Assembly: GCA_964441455.1 (NCBI GenBank)
Contig: CAYTUX010000047.1
Span: 1-21,016 of the forward strand
Direction of reading: 5' to 3'
Source of the DNA: JAQICX01 sp964441455
GTDB taxonomy: Bacteria; Verrucomicrobiota; Kiritimatiellia; JAQICX01
DNA length: 21,016 nucleotides
Part shown: positions 14,672 through 21,016 of the stretch, in pieces
How positions within the stretch are numbered: position 1 is the first letter of the stretch
Layout: each line of letters opens with the position of its first letter
Position numbers and translations under genes: made by a program
Notes under the pieces: model-generated
What the model saw: only the letters and a program-made list of their open reading frames with translations
Told to the model about the DNA's origin: nothing
Database searches by the model: none

Positions 14672-15267
14672 TAAGAAAACCGAGATTTTGGTTTTTCTTT
14701 GCTGCAATGTTTTTTGCCGGTGGTGGAGAATTCTGTTTAACTTTCTGGAGTGCAAGCTATATACAACTAAATCTCAAATTAACAGTTTGGGCCGGCGGCT
14801 TAGGTACAGCCATGTTCGCATTTGGAATGTTCTTAAGTAGAACATGTCTGGGATATCTTGTCAGACAAAAACATATAAATATTGTTGTGTTTTATGGAGC
14901 TATTCTTGGTATTATTTCATCAATCTTTCTCAAACAAACTAATAATATTTATCTTTTCTTTATAATGCTTACAATATGCGGAATAGCTATTGGCCCATTT
15001 TGGCCGAACATTCAAAGCTATGCAACTGTCTGCCTTAATGATAAAGACTCAACAATGGTTTTTATCTTACTCTCCTGTGCCGGTATTCCGGGCTGTGGTG
15101 TATTTACTCTCGCAATGGGAATAATAGGCGACAACTACGGATTGGACAAAGCTCTCGTTCTTGTGCCAATATGCTTTGCTGTTATTGCTTTGATTTTTAT
15201 TATCGACTCGAAAATACAGAAAAATCAACTACCTCCTGAAAATCAAAAATATCAAAACACAGGGTAG
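14605..15267 (+). pseudogene. MFS transporter, C-terminal part in the -1 frame
   Basis: The second half of the preceding transporter, read after the A8 run as KKNKHPVHKD and on through a cytoplasmic linker (KEIIRKPRFWFF) into six further membrane helices, including FFAAMFFAGGGEFCLTF, GGLGTAMFAFGMFLSR and IAIGPFWPNIQSYA. It ends in a polar tail with the stop at 15265-15267. It has no plausible ribosome site of its own, and its helices make sense only as helices 7-12 of the same protein, so it is probably not an independent gene. The TAG stop lies inside a hairpin (15263-15280). Confidence 0.75.
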
Positions 15268-15333
15268 CCTCTCCGCTACCAGTCCATCCCGTCCATCTCC
15301 GTTCCCCCCCTCCTCCGCTTGGTTCCGCCAAGC
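15263..15333. repeat. Two hairpins and 9-bp repeat units after the MFS gene
   Basis: GGTAGC-CTCTCC-GCTACC (15263-15280) overlaps the stop codon; GCTTGG-TTCCG-CCAAGC (15317-15333) follows. Between them lie two GTCCATNNN units (15282-15299), the same 9-bp repeat as at 9588-9623, and beyond lies another 9-bp pair of TCCCAT units (15341-15358). A C7 run is at about 15304. No T run, so not a clear terminator. Confidence 0.6.
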
Positions 15334-15423
15334 ACATAATTCCCATCATTCCCATTCCCCTTTCTCCCCCACCTTGCAACCAACCACAAAAAAAGGTCAA
15401 AAATAATATAAAAATATATTTGC

Positions 15424-15452
15424 TTGATTTGATTATCTTTTTAAACTATATT
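15424..15452 (+). promoter_or_regulatory. ptsP promoter
   Basis: TTGATT (15424-15429) and TATATT (15447-15452) are 17 nt apart, 35 nt before the ATG. Confidence 0.65.
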
Positions 15453-15487
15453 ACTTTGTAAATTCAAGCTAATTAAAGAAAGATATA

Positions 15488-17758
15488 ATGAATAAAAGAG
15501 ATTACTTAAATTTGTTTCAGAATACAGGAGAAATAACAGCTCTCCTAGCAAATAATAATGACATTTCAATGATGATACAGCAGATGACAGAAATGCTTGC
15601 TGAACAGTTTTCCGCTAATGTATGTTCTATATATCTCTTAAATGATGAAACTGAAGAATTAATTCTTGATGCAACATATGGACTCAATAAGTCTGCAATA
15701 GGAAATGTGAGGCTTAAACTCGGCGAAGGTCTTGTTGGTTTGGTAATGAAAACAGGAAACCCAATTATAGAAAACCATGCAAGCAAAAACCCTAATTTCC
15801 AATATATACCCGATATTGGTGAAGAAAAATTTGACTCTTTTATAGCCATTCCAATAATTAGAGGTGCTGAAAAAATTGGTGTGCTTGTACTACAAAGACT
15901 TGAAACAAATCACTTTGTCAATGATGATATCATTGCACTAGAAGCTGTCTCAACTCAGCTGGCAAGTATGATAGAAACCGCAAAAATGGTTCTAGAGATA
16001 AAACCTAAGGATAATAATACCAAATCTTTGGTTACCACTGAAGAAATGATACTTATTGAAGGTCATTCTGCATCTATGGGAATCGCAAAAGGTACAGCTC
16101 TTCTATATGAACAGCTTGCAGTAAACAATAGAAATTATTCACATGATAAAACAGCTCTTTTGAATGGTCAAAAAGCCATTGTAAAACTTCAAAAGGCAGT
16201 AAAATTGTCTGTTGAACAAATTGAAACAATGCAGAAAACTCTGCAAAAAAAACTGCCTGAAGCTACAAATCTTATATTTGCTGCTCATCTAATGATGCTC
16301 AAAGACTCTTCTTTTACAGGTGCAATGATCAAACTTATTGAAAATGGCTCAAATCTTCAAGATGCCATCAATGAAATTTCTAATAAATTTATCAGAATCT
16401 TTGAAAATAGTCCTCATGCTTATATGCGTGAAAAAGCTGAGGATATACAGGATATAACATGGAGACTTGAAAACAATCTTAATTCCGAAACAATGAAAAA
16501 CAGTCACCGTTATGGAATACAGGACAAAATTATTATTGCTTCAACAATCTACCCTTCCGATGTGGTAAAACTTGTTCTTGAAAAGGCAAAAGGCTTAATT
16601 CTCACAGATGGGGGTATAACATCTCATGTATCGATTATTGCAAGATCTCTTAACTTCCCGCTTGTTATATCTAATAATCAGACTCTTAGAAATCTAACAA
16701 TACAACATATTGTTTTGTTTGATGGTTCAACAGGGGAAATATATATTAACCCTACAAAACAAACCATAGAAACTTTCTCTTCAGAAATAAACAATACTTT
16801 TGATTCAGAAAAATTTGCAGACCAGATGCACCCCGAAACTTTCACAAAAGATGGAACAAGAGTACAATTGCATGCAAATATTAATCTTTTAAGAGAACTG
16901 AAAACTGCTAAAACACTAAAAGCTGAAGGCATTGGACTATACCGAACAGAATTTCCATTCTTGGTTCGCTCAACATTCCCAACAGAAGATGAACAAATTG
17001 AAACATACAGCAAATTAATTAGTGAGTTTAAAGATAAACCGGTTTGCCTTAGAACTCTTGATGTCGGAGGTGATAAGGTTTTGGCATATTATGACCATGG
17101 AGATGACGCAAATCCGGAACTGGGACTTAGATCAATTAGATTCTCTTTGAAACATCCAAACATGTTCTCAAAACAGCTAAGTGCAATATTACGTGCTGGA
17201 GCTGAACAAAAAGACTTAAGCATAATGTTTCCTATGATTTCAAGTTTAGATGAACTGGATCAGGCTATTGCTCTTCTAGACGAGGTAAAGAAAAAATTAT
17301 TTAAACAAAATGTAAAATTCTGCAGTAAACCAAAGCTGGGGATTATGATTGAACTGCCGGCTGTTCTTAATATAATTGATGCACTTGCCGAAATGGTGGA
17401 CTTCTTCTGTATAGGCACTAATGATTTTGTCCAGTATATGCTTGCGGTAGATAGAGGAAATGAAAAAATTTCGGATTACTACTGCCCTCACCACCCCGCT
17501 GTACTTAGAGCTCTTAAGCAAGTTGTGGAAAATGGCAATAAACATAAAACTGATATATCAATTTGTGGAGAAATGGCTCATCTAACTAAGTATATTCCAT
17601 TCCTCATCGGCATCGGAATTAGAAAAATTAGTTTAGACCCCCAGTATATGCCGACAGTTCAAAAATTTATATCAAATATTACAATTGAAGAAGCTGAAAA
17701 AAATGCAATGGAAATACTCTCAAAAGACAGAATCTCAGAAATCGCTAAATTACTTTAA
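15488..17758 (+). CDS. ptsP: GAF-domain PEP-protein phosphotransferase (PtsP / EI-Ntr type)
   Basis: A 756-residue enzyme that takes phosphate from PEP and passes it to an HPr/NPr-type protein. Residues about 10-165 are a GAF sensor domain (SIYLLNDE, GLVGLVMKTGNPI, SFIAIPIIRG). A linker leads to the EI core: HPr-binding helices (about 190-345), the phospho-His domain with His380 in TDGGITSHVSIIAR, and the PEP-binding barrel with LYRTEF (Arg486), LRTLDVGGDK, GLRSIR, CIGTNDFVQYMLAVDR and the catalytic Cys693 in ICGEMA. All key residues are present. In the nitrogen PTS the GAF domain senses metabolites; no NPr or EIIA gene is in the window, so partners must lie elsewhere. No convincing terminator follows. 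Confidence 0.93.
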   Translation: MNKRDYLNLFQNTGEITALLANNNDISMMIQQMTEMLAEQFSANVCSIYLLNDETEELILDATYGLNKSAIGNVRLKLGEGLVGLVMKTGNPIIENHASKNPNFQYIPDIGEEKFDSFIAIPIIRGAEKIGVLVLQRLETNHFVNDDIIALEAVSTQLASMIETAKMVLEIKPKDNNTKSLVTTEEMILIEGHSASMGIAKGTALLYEQLAVNNRNYSHDKTALLNGQKAIVKLQKAVKLSVEQIETMQKTLQKKLPEATNLIFAAHLMMLKDSSFTGAMIKLIENGSNLQDAINEISNKFIRIFENSPHAYMREKAEDIQDITWRLENNLNSETMKNSHRYGIQDKIIIASTIYPSDVVKLVLEKAKGLILTDGGITSHVSIIARSLNFPLVISNNQTLRNLTIQHIVLFDGSTGEIYINPTKQTIETFSSEINNTFDSEKFADQMHPETFTKDGTRVQLHANINLLRELKTAKTLKAEGIGLYRTEFPFLVRSTFPTEDEQIETYSKLISEFKDKPVCLRTLDVGGDKVLAYYDHGDDANPELGLRSIRFSLKHPNMFSKQLSAILRAGAEQKDLSIMFPMISSLDELDQAIALLDEVKKKLFKQNVKFCSKPKLGIMIELPAVLNIIDALAEMVDFFCIGTNDFVQYMLAVDRGNEKISDYYCPHHPAVLRALKQVVENGNKHKTDISICGEMAHLTKYIPFLIGIGIRKISLDPQYMPTVQKFISNITIEEAEKNAMEILSKDRISEIAKLL

Positions 17759-17888
17759 CAATTGAAAATTGCGAAATGAAAAGGAGAGGATTTTTCTCGC
17801 ACAAAGAACGCCTTGAAAAAAAATATTTGTCTAATACTCACAAGCTTCCAGGTGGACCATTCGGTAAACGATTACACTTCGTTCCATT
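17759..17888. other. Spacer after ptsP
   Basis: Contains a weak GAGA/TCTC stem just after ptsP and a 44-codon open frame (17776-17910) with no ribosome site and no family resemblance. I do not regard it as a gene. Confidence 0.4.
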
Positions 17889-17996
17889 GCTTTCAAAAGC
17901 TTTAACCTAACTCCCGCTGGTCGTGTGCAAGTGTTCGGGAGCAATAACGTCCTCGTTATCATACAAACATAAACAATCAAGAGCGTAGTGACTTCC
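17889..17996. repeat. BIME-like element copy 4
   Basis: GCTTT-CA-AAAGC (17889-17900) and AGCTTTAACC lead to CTCCCG (17911-17916), inverted relative to CGGGAG (17936-17941). One C later comes AATAACG-TCCT-CGTTATC (17943-17960). Compared with GACGATG-TCCT-CATCGTC at 9742, three stem pairs changed on both sides (C-G to T-A, G-C to A-T, T-A to C-G) while the TCCT loop is identical. The following block to 17996 aligns with 9760-9794, including GAGCGTAG. Confidence 0.7.
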
Positions 17997-18071
17997 AACA
18001 TTCCTAATCGATTAAAGCCTTCGGAAAAATATCATCATTCTTAGCTCTTAAAAAGTATTACGTAATAAGAA

Positions 18072-18950
18072 CTAAAACGGTAGCACTCCATGCCTGCGAA
18101 AATCCCCCGGTGACAAACCAATCTCATTTTTAAAGGCTCTAGCAAAATGAGATCCCGCCTCGTTGCCAACTTTAACAGCAATATCCTTAATCGGCAGATC
18201 TGTCTCTTTTAGCAACATGCACGCATCTCTCATCTTTATGTTGGTAATTAATTTATATGGCGAAATCTTTATCTCTTTTGCAAATACACGACTTAAATGC
18301 TCCTGAGATATATGTAAATCATCGGCAAGCATGGCGACATTGTAGGGTAAACTGATGTTCTTCTCAATCAGTTTATATGCTTTTCTTATAATCTTTGCAT
18401 TAGTACTATCACTCTTGTCAACAGAAGCAATATCAATCAAAGAACATAGTAAACTGTTTACAAGAATAATACTTTCTCCTGTGCTGATCTCAATAATCTG
18501 CTCACCATCACTCTGAAATCTCAATAGCTTCTGAATTATGTGGGAATTATTGCTGAGATTATAAACATGCCCATACTCATTTATTATACTTTTAGTCTGC
18601 ATACTACGGTCAACAAATACAAAATACAAAAACATCCAGCCTTCTTTGTTCTCTTCCGGAAGATAGTATGTAATATTAGGATCTGAAACATCAACCAATA
18701 ATGCATGTTTCTCTCCAATTGTATAATTCATATCACCTACTCTTAAACCTCCAAATCCCTTCAATGAATATTGAAAAACATAACTGTTCTTCTCACTTGT
18801 CCTGTTTTTACCATGATTATAATACATACAATGACTTCTGGTATATGAACAGGCTACACAAACTGAATTGGGAAGATTATCTAACTTTTTTATACTATAA
18901 AAACGAGTTTCCCATATAAGTCTCTCTTTTTGTTTTAAATCGGCTCTCAT
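18072..18950 (-). CDS. AraC-family transcriptional regulator
   Basis: A 292-residue regulator. The N-terminal two-thirds is a cupin-like ligand domain (GFGGLRVGDMNYTIGEKHALL, then a segment WMFLYFVFVDR) that likely senses a sugar. The C-terminal 95 residues hold the two AraC helix-turn-helix units: SLPYNVAMLADDLHISQEHL and then RVFAKEIKISPYKLI; and DLPIKDIAVKVGNEAGSHF with ARAFKNEIGLSPGDFRR. It is divergent from the GH4 glycosidase and shares its promoter region, so it probably controls that gene and itself. AGGAG lies 13 nt upstream of the ATG, a longer gap than usual. Confidence 0.93.
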   Translation of the reverse strand: MRADLKQKERLIWETRFYSIKKLDNLPNSVCVACSYTRSHCMYYNHGKNRTSEKNSYVFQYSLKGFGGLRVGDMNYTIGEKHALLVDVSDPNITYYLPEENKEGWMFLYFVFVDRSMQTKSIINEYGHVYNLSNNSHIIQKLLRFQSDGEQIIEISTGESIILVNSLLCSLIDIASVDKSDSTNAKIIRKAYKLIEKNISLPYNVAMLADDLHISQEHLSRVFAKEIKISPYKLITNIKMRDACMLLKETDLPIKDIAVKVGNEAGSHFARAFKNEIGLSPGDFRRHGVLPF

Positions 18951-18976
18951 AATCAGATTTTGGCTCCTGTTTTATT

Positions 18977-19027
18977 TTGACTTTTATAATACTTAAATAT
19001 TATAGTACTCAAAAATGTTTTAAACAA
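18977..19027. promoter_or_regulatory. Overlapping divergent promoters for araC-type gene and GH4
   Basis: Rightward: TTGACT (18977-18982) and TATAGT (19001-19006), 18-nt spacer, starting near 19013. Leftward: TTGTTT (19027-19022) and TATAAT (19004-18999), 17-nt spacer, starting near 18992. The two -10 boxes overlap, so polymerase can occupy only one promoter at a time. The inverted repeat TATAATA-CTTAAA-TATTATA (18985-19004) covers the shared -10 and may be an operator. Confidence 0.6.
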
Positions 19028-19066
19028 GAACAAAATAATCATAAAAAGTACACAAGGAGTTACAAA

Positions 19067-20416
19067 ATGGCAAAAGTAGTGTTTATCGGTGCAGGTAGTT
19101 ATGGCTTTACTAGAAAAGTCTTTAAAGACCTGATGACATTCGATTTGATGGATGGAGCAGAGATTGCTTTAGTAGATATCAGTCAGGAACGTCTTGATAT
19201 GGCAAATGTCGCATGTTCAAAGATCCTTAAGGAAGGTAATTTCAACGCAACTATAACAGCATCAAAAGACCGTAGAGAAGTTTTAAAAAATGCCGATGCT
19301 ATCATTATCACAATTCTACAGGGTGACACATCTGTATGGCAACATGACATTCTTATTCCAAAAAAATATGGCGTTGATATCAATGTCGGTGACACTCGTG
19401 GTGTTGCCGGTATATTCAGAGCTCTTAGAACTATTCCGGTAATGCTTGACATCTGTAAGGATATGGAAGAGTTGTGTCCAAAAGCCCTAGTACTAAACTA
19501 CACAAATCCAATGGCTATTCTTTGTCATGCAGTGCAAAGAACTAGCAGTATGAATTTTACAGGTCTATGTCACAGTGTGCAGGGAACCGCACATATGCTT
19601 GCAAAATGGGCTGATGTTCCTGTAAATGAACTTGACTATACATGTGCCGGGCTGAATCACCTCTCATGGTATACAAAACTGGAACACAAAGGCAAAGATA
19701 TTTATCCTATCCTGCGAGATAAAGTAAACAATAATGATGAAATTTATAAAGAAGAAATTGTACGTAACGAAATGTTTAAAGCTTTTGACTACTATGTAAC
19801 TGAATCAAGCGGCCATAATTCAGAATATTCATGGTGGTTTAGAAAACGCCCGGATCTGATTGAAAAATATTGCAAGGACGGTACAGGATGGAACCCCGGA
19901 GAATTTGCATATATTCTTAATGAATACAAAAAACGTGATGATAACTGGAAAGATGATTTTAATAAATGGTTGAACAACTCTGACTGGGATGATGCTGAAA
20001 AAAAAGAAAAAATGTTAGAAAGATCAGAAGAATATGCTTCGTATATTATCAATGCATACCTAGGCGGAGAACAATTTAAATTTAACGGCAATGTTAAAAA
20101 TACCGGACTTATAACAAATCTACCAAATGGTTGTTGCGTTGAAGTTCCTGTTCTGGCTACTAGAGGATCTTTAGAACCTATATACGTCGGCGAAATTCCA
20201 ATAACGGCACTACCTCTGACAAATCTCACTGCAATAACAGAACAAATGGCTGTTGAAGCATCTCTTACTGGTAACCCTAAATTGGTATACCAGGCAATTG
20301 CTCAAGATCCTCTTACAGCAGCTGTACTATCACTCGAAGAGATAAAAACTATGGTTAATGAAATGCTCGAAGCAAACAAAGATTTTCTTCCTCAGTTCAA
20401 AACTCTAAAGTTCTAA
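19067..20416 (+). CDS. GH4 family alpha-galactosidase/alpha-glucosidase (MelA-like)
   Basis: A 449-residue family 4 glycosidase, which hydrolyses alpha-linked sugars by an NAD-dependent redox-elimination mechanism needing Mn. The N-terminal Rossmann fold shows VVFIGAGSYGFTRKV. Further family motifs are NVGDTRGVAGIFRALRTIP (106-124), NYTNPMA (144-150), GLCHSVQGT with Cys168 and AGLNHLSW with His198 (the two expected Mn ligands), and SSGHNSEYSWWFRKR. The ATG at 19067 has AAGGAGT (19054-19060) at ideal spacing; an in-frame TTG at 18977 is in fact the -35 box of the promoter. It is the only structural gene of this locus, with an AraC regulator divergent and no transporter next to it. Substrate is alpha-galactoside or alpha-glucoside, not resolved. 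Confidence 0.93.
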   Translation: MAKVVFIGAGSYGFTRKVFKDLMTFDLMDGAEIALVDISQERLDMANVACSKILKEGNFNATITASKDRREVLKNADAIIITILQGDTSVWQHDILIPKKYGVDINVGDTRGVAGIFRALRTIPVMLDICKDMEELCPKALVLNYTNPMAILCHAVQRTSSMNFTGLCHSVQGTAHMLAKWADVPVNELDYTCAGLNHLSWYTKLEHKGKDIYPILRDKVNNNDEIYKEEIVRNEMFKAFDYYVTESSGHNSEYSWWFRKRPDLIEKYCKDGTGWNPGEFAYILNEYKKRDDNWKDDFNKWLNNSDWDDAEKKEKMLERSEEYASYIINAYLGGEQFKFNGNVKNTGLITNLPNGCCVEVPVLATRGSLEPIYVGEIPITALPLTNLTAITEQMAVEASLTGNPKLVYQAIAQDPLTAAVLSLEEIKTMVNEMLEANKDFLPQFKTLKF

Positions 20417-20453
20417 CCCATAGTATTCAATCCATAAAAATTATAAATAAATC

Positions 20454-20490
20454 AAAAGACCCTAATCAAAATTATTTAGGGTCTTTTTTT
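20454..20490 (+). terminator. GH4 gene rho-independent terminator
   Basis: AAAAGACCCTAA pairs with TTAGGGTCTTTT around an AT-rich loop, followed by a T run, 38 nt after the GH4 stop codon. Confidence 0.93.
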
Positions 20491-20683
20491 AAATAGGGAC
20501 ACACCTAAATTATTATAAATCCCAAAATTTTAAAAAATTATGGCAGTTCAGTAGTAAATAAGGTAAAAATTCATTGAACAAAACAAAAACATATCTATAA
20601 AGACAGCAGCCTTAACTCATTTTATATTTTAGTCTCTTAAAAGACCTTAATAATCTGTTTTTTAACTAAATTTGAGCAAGCTC

Positions 20684-20750
20684 CGCCCTAGTATTACGTT
20701 TTTGTTAAATTTATAAGATTTTGCTAAGCAATTATTTGCTACTTAGGCGG
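20684..20750. repeat. Imperfect inverted repeat and GTAG hairpin at the transposase 3' end
   Basis: CCGCCCTAGTA (20684-20694) is an imperfect inverted copy (9 of 11) of TACTTAGGCGG (20740-20750). Inside it, AGCAA-TTAT-TTGCT (20727-20740) is a hairpin; on the minus strand GTAG (20742-20739) overlaps its base and includes the transposase stop codon TAG. AT-rich sequence 20491-20683 otherwise shows only a weak GTCT/AGAC stem. Confidence 0.5.
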
Positions 20751-21016
20751 TCGAACAACGTCAACTTGGAGTGCACGAACGGTACATAATCCTCCAAAAT
20801 CAACTTTTTTCATCTTTCGACTGCCGGATTCTCTCTTTTCAGAAAAATGCTCTCTGAATTTGTCAAACATTGACTCGCAAAAGTCTTTGTCTCCGAAGAC
20901 AAGCCCATCAGTCATGCAACGAACTCTGCAATGCATTGAATCAGAGAGACTTAATCGTCCTCTTTTTTCAAGAACTTCTTCAATATGCTCTTTACTGAAA
21001 CCACGCTTAATCACAT
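20739..21016 (-). CDS. REP-associated tyrosine transposase (RAYT, IS200/IS605-like), C-terminal end
   Basis: The last 91 residues of a protein whose start lies beyond the right edge. The tail is characteristic of RAYT/TnpA-REP proteins in PVC bacteria: a helix (SKEHIEEVLEKRGR), then CRVRCMTDGLVFGDKDFCESMF, REHFSEKRESGSRKM and GGLCTVRALQVDVV. The catalytic HUH and Tyr residues belong to the upstream part and cannot be seen, so activity is unknown. RAYTs are single-copy relatives of IS200 transposases that act on REP hairpins with a GTAG/GGAG-type tetranucleotide at the base. The stop codon lies within a GTAG-hairpin, and spacers of this window carry GGAG- and GTAG-hairpins, so the gene and those elements plausibly belong together. 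Confidence 0.8.
   Translation of the reverse strand, partial: VIKRGFSKEHIEEVLEKRGRLSLSDSMHCRVRCMTDGLVFGDKDFCESMFDKFREHFSEKRESGSRKMKKVDFGGLCTVRALQVDVVRPPK

Noticed and set aside
17776..17910. 44-residue open frame after ptsP
   Set aside because: No Shine-Dalgarno, no family features, and it runs into a BIME-like element.
18977..19066. N-terminal extension of the GH4 gene from a TTG
   Set aside because: The TTG is the -35 box TTGACT; the ATG at 19067 has a perfect ribosome site and begins the Rossmann motif.

Overview
The window looks like a chromosomal piece of an AT-rich, Gram-negative-type bacterium. TolB, an EI-Ntr phosphotransferase and an AsmA-like envelope protein fit a diderm. A uroporphyrinogen-decarboxylase-like protein with DCDGD in place of the usual HxCGD motif, an AraC/GH4 sugar locus, a DUF116-polyprenyl synthetase fusion and a REP-type transposase together suggest the PVC group, most likely Lentisphaerota/Victivallales-like. 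That placement is an inference from gene content, not a search result.

Layout. 1-353: six small hairpins, a rho-independent terminator and a promoter. 354-1478 (+): URO-D-like methyltransferase-family protein. 1737-9419 (-): a six-gene same-strand block in the order argS, tolB, def, AsmA-like, DUF116-polyprenyl synthetase, toroid prenyltransferase-like protein. The last four genes are tightly packed (4-nt gap, then a 4-nt ATGA overlap), and the final pair suggests an isoprenoid-processing module. 10042-10233 (+): rpsU with a clear promoter, GTG start and terminator. 10484-11398 (+): TIM-barrel sugar isomerase/epimerase. 11806-13002 (+): M24 peptidase. 13276-15267 (+): LolA-like secreted protein overlapping an MFS transporter that is split by a -1 frame change at an A8 run. 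15488-17758 (+): ptsP-type GAF-EI protein. 18072-18950 (-) and 19067-20416 (+): divergent AraC regulator and GH4 glycosidase with back-to-back promoters. 20739-21016 (-): C-terminal end of a REP-associated (Y1, RAYT-type) transposase running off the right edge.

The most interesting non-coding signal is in the spacers. At least four carry related elements built from two hairpins, each preceded at its base by GGAG and pointing outward, around an AGCTTTAA-containing core. Stem sequences differ between copies, in one pair with compensatory changes, while a TCCT loop is kept. A fifth, larger element uses GTAG. This is the architecture of REP/BIME elements, and the right edge holds a RAYT-type transposase whose stop codon overlaps a GTAG-hairpin. 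I propose a REP/RAYT system in this genome. The second candidate is the DUF116-polyprenyl synthetase fusion with a CX2CX2CX2C cluster next to a zinc-less prenyltransferase-like toroid. No tRNA, rRNA or CRISPR array was seen.
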